From Pelagomonas calceolata (taxonomy: Eukaryota; Sar; Pelagophyceae; Pelagomonadales; Pelagomonadaceae): a DNA stretch of 64,000 nucleotides. The position numbers were made by a program, and so were the translations under genes. Under the pieces are notes generated by a model that saw nothing but the letters and a program-made list of their open reading frames with translations, made no database searches and was not told the DNA's origin. The stretch is taken from contig CAKKNE010000006.1 of assembly GCA_918797485.1 (NCBI GenBank), forward strand, positions 992,001 to 1,056,000. The letters are read 5' to 3'. Of this stretch, positions 29,861 to 39,588 are shown piece after piece (position 1 is the first letter of the stretch; each line of letters begins with the position of its first letter).

Positions 29861-32098
29861 ATGCGGCTGCAAAACCTGGCTTTCGCATGCGCCATCACGG
29901 CCGCGGCTGCGCAAGACACCATACAGAAACACCTCGTGGCCAAAATAGAAGGGCTAGTAGATGGCGACGCCTTCTTGATGAAAACACGGCCCTTGACTCT
30001 GGCGCTCGAGCTTCTGGACGCGCCCGCGCCGGGGTCGTTAGCAGTCGAGGTCTATAGGACGACGGGAGAAATCGAAACCCGGTCCGTCGAGGGCCACGAG
30101 GCGTGCGCGCGCGTCGTGTGCGGCGACCAGGTCGAGCAGCGGTGCGTATCGATAGCGGAGGCGCAGTCGATCAAGGTATACACGTTGACGGGCGACAAAC
30201 CTGGGAAATGCGTGATCACGTGCTGGATCGGCTCTGCAGACGGATCAAATGACGCGTCGAGCCTGGAAGCGCGCGTCTTGGGCCGCGGGGACGAACTGGC
30301 GGCGAAGAACGTCTTGGGTCTGTGGCTCGGGCACGACGCGTCTGCGGCATTGGTGATCGATGGCCGGGTGGAGCGCGTAATAGAGTTCGAGCGCTTCTTC
30401 GAGGTGCGCTTCTTCGGGCTGCTGTGCGAGTCGGCGACGCGCGGCGAGGACTTGGAACGGGTCTTGCGGGAGGCGCTGCGCGAGTATGTTGTAGATCACG
30501 TGTCGTGGGTGCCCATGTGGCCCGTCGACGACGCGTGCAAGCGGGATTTGAGAAGCGCGGTATCCAGAGCGAACCACGACGTGGCCCCGACCTGGGTCGA
30601 GGTCGACCACCACGCGTCGCACGCGACGCTCGTGCTGCACGACGCGCCCTTTTCCAACCCCCTCATGTTGAGTTTCGACGGGGGCGGCAACGACGGCGTG
30701 GGGTTCGTCTACGAACGCGCCAACGACACCCTGCGGACGCTGGAGAAAATAGAGTACAACTTCGGGGCGAGCTACGCGAAACTGGGCGTCTTTCTCGAAG
30801 AGGTCAGCGGCGGCATCGACGCGTACCGACGGCGGTGCGCGAACCGGGACTACTCGACCATCCTGCGGTGCGCGCTGGGCCTGGCGGGCAAGGTCATGGG
30901 CTACGCCGGGCTCGGCCGGGTGCGGGACGAGTGGCTCGAGTACGCGCGGCACTTCATGAAGTATTCGGACGGATTGATTCGCATCGCGCCGATGGAACGA
31001 ATAGACGAGCCGTGGCTCGGGAGGGACGAGTGGGGCGAGCCGTGGGAGCGGGGCATTACGCGCGACGACGTCTGGAAGCACCTCCCCGTGGACGACGCGT
31101 CCAACGCCACGACGCTTGACCGAGACTGGGCCGCCACGGCCCAGCGCGCGTTCGAGCTGGAGGTGCGGGCGCTGCTCGAGCCCTACTTTCTGACTGGCGC
31201 CCCGTACGACGGCCTCGCGATGACGGGCGGCTGCGCGCTCAACGTCATCGCGAACTCGTACCTGGAGCGGGTCTTCGCCGTCAACGTGTACGCGCCGCCG
31301 CACCCGGGCGACGGCGGGTTAAGCGTGGGCGCCGCGTGGCAGTTGCGGCGGCCGGCTTCCAGGAAACCGCTCCAGCACGCTGGGCCGGCGCTCTTTGATC
31401 TGGACTCGCTGGAGGCGCACATCGACGCATTTTCGGAAAATCACACGGAGAACGTACGTGTCCGTCGCCTCGACGAGGACGCGTTGATCGAGGCGGTCGC
31501 GGACGCGCTGGCGGGCGGCGCGATCATCGGGGTCGCGCGGTCGCGGACGGAGTTCGGGCCGCGCGCGCTGGGGCGGCGGAGTCTCCTTGCCGTGCCCGTC
31601 GTCGGTGCGCGCCACGCGATGAACGTCGTCAAGTTTCGGGAGTGGTGGCGGCCCTGCGCGCCTGTGGTCGCCGTTGAGGACGCGCTCCGAGTCTTCACGA
31701 CGCTGCCGCGGTCCCCGTACATGAGCTTCGCGCCCAAGCTCACCGCGGCCGCGGCCGCGGCGCTCCCGGACATAGTCCACTTCGACGGCACCGCGCGGCC
31801 GCAGACCGTGGCCCCGACGGATGACGCCTGGCTGCACAAGCTGTTGCTCGCCGTGAAGGCGCGGACTGGCTGGGCCGTTCTCATCAACACGTCCTTCAAC
31901 GCGCGAGGGAAGCCAATCCTCAACACCGCGCGCGAGGCGTTGGCGCTCCTCCGCGACTCGCCGGCCATGAGCGCCGTCGTCTTCGACGACCGTGTCGTGG
32001 AGCTCCCGGACCGGCCTCAGGCGCTTGCGGGGGATCGGTCCTGCGCGGATGATGTCCCCGCAGCGTCGCCGAGCCTCCGCGGCACCACGAACAAGTAA
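29861..32098 (+). CDS. Secreted NodU/CmcH-family O-carbamoyltransferase (3 of 4)
   Basis: A 745-residue protein from ATG 29861; signal peptide 1-17. Residues about 25-130 are a Cys-containing beta-sandwich (ACARVVCGDQVEQRCVS, GKCVITCWI). The enzyme begins near 148: LGHDASAALV, VDHHASHATLV, FDGGGNDGVG, GGCALNVIANSY, EFGPRALGRRSLL, INTSFNARGKPI; intact. It ends in a short acidic tail without homology. It is the copy closest to number 2 in its N-terminal design. Stops of this gene and the next converge with 42 bases between. Confidence 0.93.
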   Translation: MRLQNLAFACAITAAAAQDTIQKHLVAKIEGLVDGDAFLMKTRPLTLALELLDAPAPGSLAVEVYRTTGEIETRSVEGHEACARVVCGDQVEQRCVSIAEAQSIKVYTLTGDKPGKCVITCWIGSADGSNDASSLEARVLGRGDELAAKNVLGLWLGHDASAALVIDGRVERVIEFERFFEVRFFGLLCESATRGEDLERVLREALREYVVDHVSWVPMWPVDDACKRDLRSAVSRANHDVAPTWVEVDHHASHATLVLHDAPFSNPLMLSFDGGGNDGVGFVYERANDTLRTLEKIEYNFGASYAKLGVFLEEVSGGIDAYRRRCANRDYSTILRCALGLAGKVMGYAGLGRVRDEWLEYARHFMKYSDGLIRIAPMERIDEPWLGRDEWGEPWERGITRDDVWKHLPVDDASNATTLDRDWAATAQRAFELEVRALLEPYFLTGAPYDGLAMTGGCALNVIANSYLERVFAVNVYAPPHPGDGGLSVGAAWQLRRPASRKPLQHAGPALFDLDSLEAHIDAFSENHTENVRVRRLDEDALIEAVADALAGGAIIGVARSRTEFGPRALGRRSLLAVPVVGARHAMNVVKFREWWRPCAPVVAVEDALRVFTTLPRSPYMSFAPKLTAAAAAALPDIVHFDGTARPQTVAPTDDAWLHKLLLAVKARTGWAVLINTSFNARGKPILNTAREALALLRDSPAMSAVVFDDRVVELPDRPQALAGDRSCADDVPAASPSLRGTTNK

Positions 32099-32140
32099 CT
32101 GTGGTTTTCTAGCACTCCGAGTCCACACACAAACACATCA

Positions 32141-33394
32141 TTATAATGAGTCGCGCCGCTGCGGGAAGCACCTCTTCGTCGAGGCCGTGGGCAGCGCGAC
32201 CGAGGGCGCGGCCGCGTGCTTGGCCACTGCGTCGCCGTCGAAGACGAGGCACCAACCGGCCCGCGCGGCGCCGCCGCGCCAGGCGACGCCGTCGGGCATG
32301 TCGGGCGGATAGTCGTGGTCGTGCGTCGTCAGGAAGCGGCCGCGGCACTCGCGGTCGTCCGAGGCGCGGGCGTCGTCGTCGACGACGGCGCGCTCGCGCG
32401 CGAGGGCGACGGCGGCGGCCAGCTGGGCCGTCTCATGCGCACGTGTCTCGCGACCGAGGGCCGACGCCAGGAATTGTTCGCCCGCGTCGCACGTCTGGGC
32501 GTCGCAGGTCCCGCCGACGTCGTAAAAGTAGGTCGCCGACGCATTTCCCACGGCGACTCGTACGGGCAGCGCCGCGGGCGCGCGCGGTCGCGCCGGTTTG
32601 TGAGAGGCGCATCGGGCCCACACGGCCGGCGTCGCCGGCGCCGTCGCCGCGAACGCGCGGCCCGGCGGGCCGAATGTCGCGTCGTCGCGCACCGACTCCA
32701 AATACATCATCTCGCGCGTCGCCGGCGCCACCGACGGTTCGGCGCGCATGAGCTTGAGCCCGCCCGCGCGGATCATGTCGTAGAAGGATGCGATCTCGGA
32801 GGTCTGGCCGTTCTCCTGGAAGATGATGCGGCCGTTACCACGCAGATGCGCCCTCACGCCAGCATAGAAAGCTCTGTGCAACGCCCAGCCGCGGTCGCCG
32901 GTCACCCCAAACTCCAATATTGTCGGGTCCCACTCCGCGCTTGCAAAGTGCGGCGGGTTCGCCACGACTAAATCCCATATCTCATGTGAGGGAATCGCCG
33001 CCAACCCGTCCGAGAGGTACGGTTGGACGCGGCCGGCGAGCCACGCATTGGACGGGTGCGCGAGCGTCTCGTTGATGGCCGCCACTGCCTCCGGGTTCCG
33101 GTCGCTCAGCGCCAGCGTATCACACACACCCGCGGCCACCAAGGCAAACCCGATGAAGGCCGGCCCGGCGCAGAACTCGAGGCAGCGTCCTATGTTAAAT
33201 CCTACTGCGTTATAAGCGTATCTCACCAGATCCATGCCAAAGGCGAGGCCGCCACCGTTGAGATCTTCCTCATAGGCCACGAGGACCGCGCCCGCTCGTC
33301 CTTGGACTTCCCACCAGAGCCACTTCTCATGAGCCTGGTAGTGCGCATGCGCACGCGCCCCGAGGACGACGAGAAGCCAGCGGCGCCACACCAT
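32141..33394 (-). CDS. Secreted class I methyltransferase, third NPPHF paralogue
   Basis: A 417-residue protein from ATG 33394 with signal peptide MVWRRWLLVVLGARAHA. The methyltransferase is the same subfamily as in the 13.1 and 24.8 kb genes (CLEFCAGPAFIGFALV near 69, ANPPHF near 140, IIFQENGQ), but there is no dioxygenase. After about 275 comes a tail with LPVRVAVGNASATYFYD and GTCDAQTC that could be a divergent Cys-pair module. The NPPY-type motif IV is typical of N- and O-methyltransferases; substrate unknown. Confidence 0.82.
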   Translation of the reverse strand: MVWRRWLLVVLGARAHAHYQAHEKWLWWEVQGRAGAVLVAYEEDLNGGGLAFGMDLVRYAYNAVGFNIGRCLEFCAGPAFIGFALVAAGVCDTLALSDRNPEAVAAINETLAHPSNAWLAGRVQPYLSDGLAAIPSHEIWDLVVANPPHFASAEWDPTILEFGVTGDRGWALHRAFYAGVRAHLRGNGRIIFQENGQTSEIASFYDMIRAGGLKLMRAEPSVAPATREMMYLESVRDDATFGPPGRAFAATAPATPAVWARCASHKPARPRAPAALPVRVAVGNASATYFYDVGGTCDAQTCDAGEQFLASALGRETRAHETAQLAAAVALARERAVVDDDARASDDRECRGRFLTTHDHDYPPDMPDGVAWRGGAARAGWCLVFDGDAVAKHAAAPSVALPTASTKRCFPQRRDSL

Positions 33395-33703
33395 CTATGG
33401 GCAGCCGAACGGATCTAGTGGACTCCGTTATCGCCCCAGGCCCCGTCCGCGGGCAGCTTTTGCTAGGGAAGCCTAGTGTCTTACAGGCCGCTAGCGCACG
33501 ACGCGCCCCAGCTCCCGCCCACTATTCCTAGCACCGTAACATATCCCGTCGGCGTTATATGTTAACCGTAACAATAGAAGCGCGGGATTTCCTAAGCGCG
33601 GGAGCCCTGGAATCCGCGCCCCGGATGATATCGTGCGCATGTCTAGATCGCCCATAGATATTGGAACCGGACGATCTCGTTCGCGGGCGACGTCCACATA
33701 CAG
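33395..33703. promoter_or_regulatory. Promoter region with both shared motifs
   Basis: GGGCAGCC (33399-33406) lies directly upstream of the leftward ATG at 33394. The long element CTAGTGTCTTACAGGCCG begins at 33473 and ends with CTAGC at 33495. No gene. Confidence 0.5.
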
Positions 33704-34891
33704 CTACTTATGCTGGATTTGATCTTCGACGCGCGAGACGAGGATGTCGCAGACGTTTACGTCGAGATCTATGACGCCGCAGACGCGGTGGACCATGGTC
33801 TCCCGGAAGGCCGCTCGCAGCGCGTGGATCCGCCAGTGGGTCGTCTGGCGCGTGTCCTGGTTGTAGACCTGGACGTCGAAGATGAAAGCATCCCCCACGA
33901 CGCGGACGCCCTCGCGGGCGTCGGCCGGGGCGATTTTGGTGAGGACGTAGTCCTCGTCGGGGCGGGTGTCGCCGAGCTCGTCGACGGCGACCGCCGCGAC
34001 CGGGGAGTCGTCCGCCGCCAGGATTCCGTGCAGATCGTGCACGGGCGGCCGGTCGCCGTACAGGTCGTTCACGTTCCCGAGGGACTGCAGAAATAAGCAC
34101 GCCTCGTGCAAATCGCCGGGGAGCGCGCGGAGGCGCCCATGGGGCACGAAGCCGCCCGTCGCGCCGGGGCCCTTGCTTGCGGCGACGAGCGCGCTCAGGC
34201 GGAAGCCCGCGCGCCGCAGGCTCCCGAGGATGGTCATGCACTTGCTTCCGGTCTGGCAGATACGCTCGTCGCCAGCCACGAAGGGGCACTCGACGTACGC
34301 GAACGACGTGCGATTGAGCGCGGAGGCGTTCGTCGACACCGCCGCCGCCTCGTAGCCCTCTAGGTCCACCTTTGCGTAGAGAATTTGACGGACGCCGGCG
34401 GCCACGGCGTCCAGCGAGTGCTCCGCCGGCACGGCTCCCGTAAATACGCGGTGCCGCGCCGCGTCGTCGAAACCGTTCGCGCGGAGTGCCAAACCGAGCA
34501 GCGCGACGAAGTCTGCGTCGATCTCCGCGGACCGCGTCGCGCAGCCGTGCGCGGCCGCGAGAAGCGTGAAGTAGCCGACGTGGCTGCCCAAGTCGGCGAC
34601 GACGCCGTCCGCCGCGCAGTGCCGCTCGAAGATTCGCCGCGCGATCACGGACTCGGCACCGCCCCAGCGGCCGTGGTGCCACAGGCTGGCCGCAACGATG
34701 CCGAAGTTCCGGCGGTCCATGGCCTCGACGCCCAGCGGCGCGGCAACCCAGAAGCTCACGTTGCCCGTCTCGCGATTCATGCCGACGCGCCGTAGGCCCA
34801 CTCGACGGCCGACCTCGCCCGGCACCGCGAGGTAGGCGCACGCCAGCGGGAGCAGCGTGGCCGCGCAAAAGCAGCCCATCTTTGCAGCCAT
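33704..34891 (-). CDS. Secreted FkbM-family methyltransferase
   Basis: I use ATG 34891 (395 residues); the listed frame continues upstream only through a TTG. Signal peptide within MAAKMGCFCAATLLPLACAYL. FkbM motifs: VVADLGSHVGYFTLLAA near 97-113 and KVDLEGYEAAAV near 173-184. Unlike neighbours it has no Cys-pair module; the C-terminal 130 residues (with VCGVIDLDVNVCDILV) are unassigned. Family members O-methylate sugar hydroxyls. Confidence 0.85.
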   Translation of the reverse strand: MAAKMGCFCAATLLPLACAYLAVPGEVGRRVGLRRVGMNRETGNVSFWVAAPLGVEAMDRRNFGIVAASLWHHGRWGGAESVIARRIFERHCAADGVVADLGSHVGYFTLLAAAHGCATRSAEIDADFVALLGLALRANGFDDAARHRVFTGAVPAEHSLDAVAAGVRQILYAKVDLEGYEAAAVSTNASALNRTSFAYVECPFVAGDERICQTGSKCMTILGSLRRAGFRLSALVAASKGPGATGGFVPHGRLRALPGDLHEACLFLQSLGNVNDLYGDRPPVHDLHGILAADDSPVAAVAVDELGDTRPDEDYVLTKIAPADAREGVRVVGDAFIFDVQVYNQDTRQTTHWRIHALRAAFRETMVHRVCGVIDLDVNVCDILVSRVEDQIQHK

Positions 34892-35369
34892 TGTTGACAA
34901 CGTGCGCAGCTGTTATAAATGCCCAAAATTTGCGAGGCAGCAGTGATGGTGATATTAAAAGACGTACGCTTTTCTTGGTGCATAGAAGTTTCGATGGGCA
35001 GCGCGCGGGCGGCTGAATCCACTGCAAAACCCGGGACCTCCGCTCTCAGCTGCAGTCCGCCCCGTGAGTGTTTGTTGGGCCCATATATTTAATGGATCTA
35101 ACAATTGGGCGCATTGGATAATTGGCACATTGACCCCGCATAAACCCCGGCCAAGTTCGTCGACAGCTTCCGCCGGTGATGCTGCCCATTGCTGCTTGTC
35201 GCAGCTGGGCTGCCAGGGCATGGTAGAGCCAGCGGAGCGGACTTCTAACAGCAAAGCTCGCCGAGCAACGGCGATGCGCGCGGGCGAAAATTCTACCGCG
35301 ATCGGCGGAGAATCGACCTGCGGTCGCAGTCGGCGCGGTGGGCTCGCCGCGCCCGTGGGACCGCGGACG
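34892..35369. promoter_or_regulatory. Divergent upstream region
   Basis: GCTGCCC (35181-35187) and GGGCTGCC (35207-35214) precede the rightward gene. In-frame ATGs at 35220 and 35274 lie between these boxes and my chosen start at 35370, so the true start of that gene could be earlier. A GGGCAGC at about 34994 is the only box near the leftward gene. Confidence 0.4.
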
Positions 35370-38300
35370 ATGCGTCGCCTGCTGCGAGTCGTCACCGCCG
35401 CGTGCGCGCTGGTCGCGGACGGCTCGGCCGTCATCGCGGCGCGGCGCGAGGCGTGCCCGCCCCTCGAGGGCGCGCACCGCGTGATCGACATGGTGTCGCC
35501 CGCGGAGCCGACGGGCGACTGCCGCGGGAGCGAGGACGTGTGTCCGTCGGCGTTCCTGCCGCTCAAGCGGATCTGGGAGGAGCTTAATCGGACGTTTCCC
35601 ATGTCGCACGCCGTCGTCAACGCGGGCGCGGGCGACGGCGTCTCGGACGACCCGCTGTACGGCCTCCTCGCAGCGTACCCCGACGCTATCCAGGGCATCG
35701 CGGTGGAGCCCGTCGACGCCACCTTCGCGGCGCTCAGCGAGACCGCGCGGGCCCTGCCGCTCCTCGAGGCGCGGCACGAGGCGGTCGCGCCGTCGACCGC
35801 GTCGCGCGCGCTCGCGTACGACGCGTCGCGGGGCTCGCTGGACGTGCTGAAGCTGGACATCGACGGGTGCGAGTGCCACGTGCTCGAGGAGCTCGCGCGG
35901 GACCCGGGCTGGCCCAACCCCAAGGTCGTCCACGTCGAGGTGACCCACGCGGTGCCGCCGCCGCTCTCGTACCGAGACATGTGCGCGCGCGACGCGCCCG
36001 GCCGGAGCGTCGTCCCCTACGCGGACAACCTCGACGTCTACGGCTGCTCGATGCAGGCGGCGCGCGACGTCCTCAAGCCCTGGGGCTACCGCCTCCTCCA
36101 GTACGACTTCCCCGACGCGGTCTTTCTTCACGAGGACTACGTGGCCGCGTTCCCGTGCGTGCCGTGGCTCCGGACCGACGACTTCCGCGCCGCCTACGAC
36201 AACGGCGCCGCCTACGCGCGCGAGACCTACGCACGCTTCGGCAGGCACCAGACGAACCGCAGCTTCGTGGCGTCCCTCCCGGCCCTCGCCGCTACCGCGA
36301 CGCTCCGGCCCCGCGAGGCCCTCGCGGCGCTCGTGGCGCAGGCGCGGCCCGCGTGGCGCAAGCGCCCGCTCTGGGTCGAACTCGCCGTCGCCGGCACCGA
36401 CGTACGCGCGACGATCCGCTGCGACCTGCCGCACAAGGGCCTCTGGCTCGGCTTCGTCCCCGCGACCGACGAGGAGGACGCCTGCCTCACCGCCGGCTTC
36501 GACGAGACCTGGACCGGTGAGGAGCCGGCCGCCACCGAGGAGTCGGCGCCCAAGCCCGAGGTGGCCGCGGCGCCCGCCGCGCCCGCGGCCGACGAGCCGG
36601 AGCCAGCCGCGGCCGACGACGCGGCAGCAGCCTCGTGCCCAGCGGAGCCGAGGGACGCGCAGCTGGCGGCGGCCCTCTGCCCCGGGCGGAAAGCGCCGCG
36701 CGTGGCGTACTGCATCTACGGCGCGGCGCGGACGCTCGCGAAGCCGCAGGTGCACCTCTCGCTCGCAAGAAACCTGGTCGAGGCGTTCGGCGGCGAGGCG
36801 ACGGTGCTCTGGTCGCTCGCCCTCGAGGACGACGGGAGCCGCGACCGGCTGGCGGGCGCGCGGCGGGCGCTCCGGCCCGCCGTCGAGCGCTACGATCCCC
36901 GCAACGAGACAGCGGCGGCAACGTTCGAGGCGCTCAGCCACGGCCCATTCGAGAGCGCGCGCGCGGCGCAGGGCGGGTGCTACGCCACGCCGCACGCGGC
37001 GCGCGACGCGCGGCTCTACGCGCGGCTCGCCCGGTGCCACGACGACGTGGAAGCGATCGAAATGAATAGAGGAGTCGACTTCGACTGGGTCGTCTACGCG
37101 CGGCCGGACCTCGCCTTCTACGCGTCGGTCCGCCCGTGGTGTCTCTGGGACGACCGGGCCGTGCACGCGCCGCCGGGCCCGAACCAGGGGCTCAAGGACG
37201 GCCCGCAGTCCGTGTCCGACGTCGTCGACTTCCCGTTCTTTGCGCCGCGCCAGTTCCTCCGGCGGGCGTTCCGGGAGCCGGCCGCGGCCTGGGCCCGGCT
37301 GCGCCCCGGCGACGCGTGCTGCTTCACGGACAAGCCGGAGATGTTCGTGCCGTGCCACCTCGCGCAAGAGCGGGTCCCGCTCGCGCGGACGGAGGTGCCA
37401 TGCGTCGTCGTCCGCGCGGACCGTTGGAAGCCGACGCAATGCGTCAACTGGGGCGGCATCCTCGCAGGGACCGACGCGGCGACGCACCCGGCGGGCTGCG
37501 ACGCGTGCGACGCGCCGTTCGACGCGCGGTGGCGGTGCGCGGACGTCATCCACGGGCCGAAGCGCGTCGCCATCCTGTTCGCGGGTGCGCCGCGCGTGCT
37601 GTCGGCGACGTTCGACGACGCGGGATTCAACTTTAGGCTCGACGAGTGGCTTCGGCTCGACGGGCCCGACGACCGCCTCCCCGTCGACGCCATAAAGTCC
37701 GCCATGCGGAACGAAGGCATATACGAGTGGGCAGCGCCGGCGCCGCCGCCGGCGCACAACGCAGCGTTCGCGGCGCACGCGAGTCTGGTGGATCTCTTCC
37801 GCGAGAACGTGTACCTCGCGCTCCAGCGCCAGGGCGTCGAATTCGACGCGTTCTGGTGGCTCCACGCGCGGACGGCGGCCGACGTCGGGCCCCTCGAACG
37901 GCTCGCTTGCCCGCTCCTCCGGCCGCCGGCCGCCGCGGGCGCGTCCTACGAATGCGTCGTCCGGGTGCGAGACGCCGGCGACCCGCTGCTGCGCGTCGAC
38001 GCGGCGCGGGCGTGGCCGGCGGTGTGGTCGACCTTCTTGGACCCGTCGGAGACGCGCATCCGGAATTTTCTCGCCATGCTCCACGACCTGGTGCGCGTGG
38101 ACGAGATGCGGGAAGCGAGGGAGCGGGCGACGGGCGCGGCGTACTCGCACGTCCTCAGGTTGCGACCGGACCTCGCCGTGTGGCAGCCCCTGCCCGCCAC
38201 GCTCTTCGATGAGAGTCCGAATCTGTACGTCGTGGCGCGCGCGACGTACGTCGGGGGCAACGAGGACAACTTCATGGCGGCGCGCGCGGACGTCGCCCGG

Positions 38301-39521
38301 GCCGCGATGCGCCGGGCCGAGGTCCTGCAGGACCCCGACGCCTGGAGCGGCTGGAACATGACGCGGGGTGCGCCCGTCCCGCGGCCGCCAAATTGGCCCC
38401 GCGCGTTCTACAGCCCAAACTACGACATGATGCCGAACACGTGGTGGCCCGAGGACTTCGTCGCGCACGCGATCAAGCGCGCGGGCGGGACCGTCGCCGA
38501 GCACGCGGGCGCGAAGGCGCGCGTGATCCACTCGTCGACGCGCCACGCCCCCCTCGGCGCGGCGGCGGGCCCGGACGTGGCGGTGCTGCTGGTCGGCGCG
38601 GATTACGACGTGGCCGACGAGGCCGTCGCGCGCGCCCACTTCGTGCTGATGCGCGACGAGGTCGCGGACAGGCTCCGGGCCGAGACGTTTGCCGTCGGCG
38701 ACGAGTGCGGCGGGGGGATCGTCGCGTACGCGCGGGAGTACCTCGAGGCTGTCGCGGCGGGCGTCGTCGGCGCGGGCGCCGACGGGTGTCGCGGCTTCCC
38801 GCCGCCCCCGTGGGCGGGGCCCGCGTTTCCCGGCATGCAGCAGTGGTTCCGCGTCCAGTGCGCCTGGGAGCTCATGGAGGCGCGGGAGGCGGCACGCGCC
38901 GAGACCTACAGCGTCGTCGTGCGCCTGCGGCCCGACGCCACGCCGTACCCCTGGGACGCGGCGCTCGTGCGCGCGGCGGCCGCGGCGCGGCGCGACGTCG
39001 TCTTCGCGGCGACGGACCATGCGTTCTGGGGCAGCAGGCCGGCCGTGGCCGTCGCTGCGCGCCTCTGGCCGGCCATCGGCGGGCTCTTCGCGGCGTCGGC
39101 CACGCCGAACGTGGCCTTCTCCGTGCGCGCGTTCCGCGACTCGCTGGCGTCGCTGCCGGCGGAGGCCCGCTCGCACGACACGTGGACCTTTTACTCGAAG
39201 GTCGGCGTGCTCGCTGCGCCGGGCGGCGCGCGGCCCTCCGTCGACGAAGCGCGGACCGCCCTGGCGGCACTCCACCAACAAGGTGTAAGTTACGTGACGC
39301 CCGGCGACGTCGATCTCGACTTCGGGCGCCTGGCCAACGACCGGTGGGACACGTGGCCGCGCTACTTCGCGGCCGAGAGCGACTTCATCGCGTGGCTGCT
39401 GTACAACAACATCACCGCGTGCGATCTCGGCGTGGGGACTCACATGCTGTTCCGGGGCGTCGCCCACGCCCGCGCCCCCGGCGTCTGTCGCGTCGAGGCG
39501 GATGCGGCGGGGAGCGCTTAG
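35370..39521 (+). CDS. FkbM-like methyltransferase fused to three RPDL glycosyltransferase-like repeats
   Basis: ATG 35370 opens a signal peptide or anchor (MRRLLRVVTAACALVADGSA), giving 1383 residues; ATG 35220 would add a 50-residue cytosolic tail. Residues about 60-240 are an FkbM-like methyltransferase (VVNAGAGDGVSDDPLYG, LDVLKLDIDGCE). A Pro/Glu/Ala linker follows (about 385-430). Then three tandem domains start near 443, 730 and 1068, each opening with a V-A-Y/I-L/C strand plus G-A and each containing an Arg-Pro-Asp box: YARPDLAFY near 575, LRLRPDLAVW near 930, VRLRPDATPYPW near 1187. The same domain is single in the gene at 57.7 kb. The fold is probably GT-A-like, but I know of no proven activity. 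A 1473-codon antisense frame here is a shadow. Confidence 0.78.
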   Translation: MRRLLRVVTAACALVADGSAVIAARREACPPLEGAHRVIDMVSPAEPTGDCRGSEDVCPSAFLPLKRIWEELNRTFPMSHAVVNAGAGDGVSDDPLYGLLAAYPDAIQGIAVEPVDATFAALSETARALPLLEARHEAVAPSTASRALAYDASRGSLDVLKLDIDGCECHVLEELARDPGWPNPKVVHVEVTHAVPPPLSYRDMCARDAPGRSVVPYADNLDVYGCSMQAARDVLKPWGYRLLQYDFPDAVFLHEDYVAAFPCVPWLRTDDFRAAYDNGAAYARETYARFGRHQTNRSFVASLPALAATATLRPREALAALVAQARPAWRKRPLWVELAVAGTDVRATIRCDLPHKGLWLGFVPATDEEDACLTAGFDETWTGEEPAATEESAPKPEVAAAPAAPAADEPEPAAADDAAAASCPAEPRDAQLAAALCPGRKAPRVAYCIYGAARTLAKPQVHLSLARNLVEAFGGEATVLWSLALEDDGSRDRLAGARRALRPAVERYDPRNETAAATFEALSHGPFESARAAQGGCYATPHAARDARLYARLARCHDDVEAIEMNRGVDFDWVVYARPDLAFYASVRPWCLWDDRAVHAPPGPNQGLKDGPQSVSDVVDFPFFAPRQFLRRAFREPAAAWARLRPGDACCFTDKPEMFVPCHLAQERVPLARTEVPCVVVRADRWKPTQCVNWGGILAGTDAATHPAGCDACDAPFDARWRCADVIHGPKRVAILFAGAPRVLSATFDDAGFNFRLDEWLRLDGPDDRLPVDAIKSAMRNEGIYEWAAPAPPPAHNAAFAAHASLVDLFRENVYLALQRQGVEFDAFWWLHARTAADVGPLERLACPLLRPPAAAGASYECVVRVRDAGDPLLRVDAARAWPAVWSTFLDPSETRIRNFLAMLHDLVRVDEMREARERATGAAYSHVLRLRPDLAVWQPLPATLFDESPNLYVVARATYVGGNEDNFMAARADVARAAMRRAEVLQDPDAWSGWNMTRGAPVPRPPNWPRAFYSPNYDMMPNTWWPEDFVAHAIKRAGGTVAEHAGAKARVIHSSTRHAPLGAAAGPDVAVLLVGADYDVADEAVARAHFVLMRDEVADRLRAETFAVGDECGGGIVAYAREYLEAVAAGVVGAGADGCRGFPPPPWAGPAFPGMQQWFRVQCAWELMEAREAARAETYSVVVRLRPDATPYPWDAALVRAAAAARRDVVFAATDHAFWGSRPAVAVAARLWPAIGGLFAASATPNVAFSVRAFRDSLASLPAEARSHDTWTFYSKVGVLAAPGGARPSVDEARTALAALHQQGVSYVTPGDVDLDFGRLANDRWDTWPRYFAAESDFIAWLLYNNITACDLGVGTHMLFRGVAHARAPGVCRVEADAAGSA

Positions 39522-39588
39522 TACTAATGTGTCTTTTGTGTCACGACACCAGTTGTTTTAACAGGACATAAAAAAAGCCGGCAGCAGC

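Noticed and set aside
35046-39467. A 1473-codon open frame on the minus strand opposite the RPDL protein.
   Set aside because: It is Arg/Pro/Val-rich without domains and mirrors the codon bias of the plus-strand gene, which has signal peptide, methyltransferase and repeats. High third-position GC removes antisense stops.
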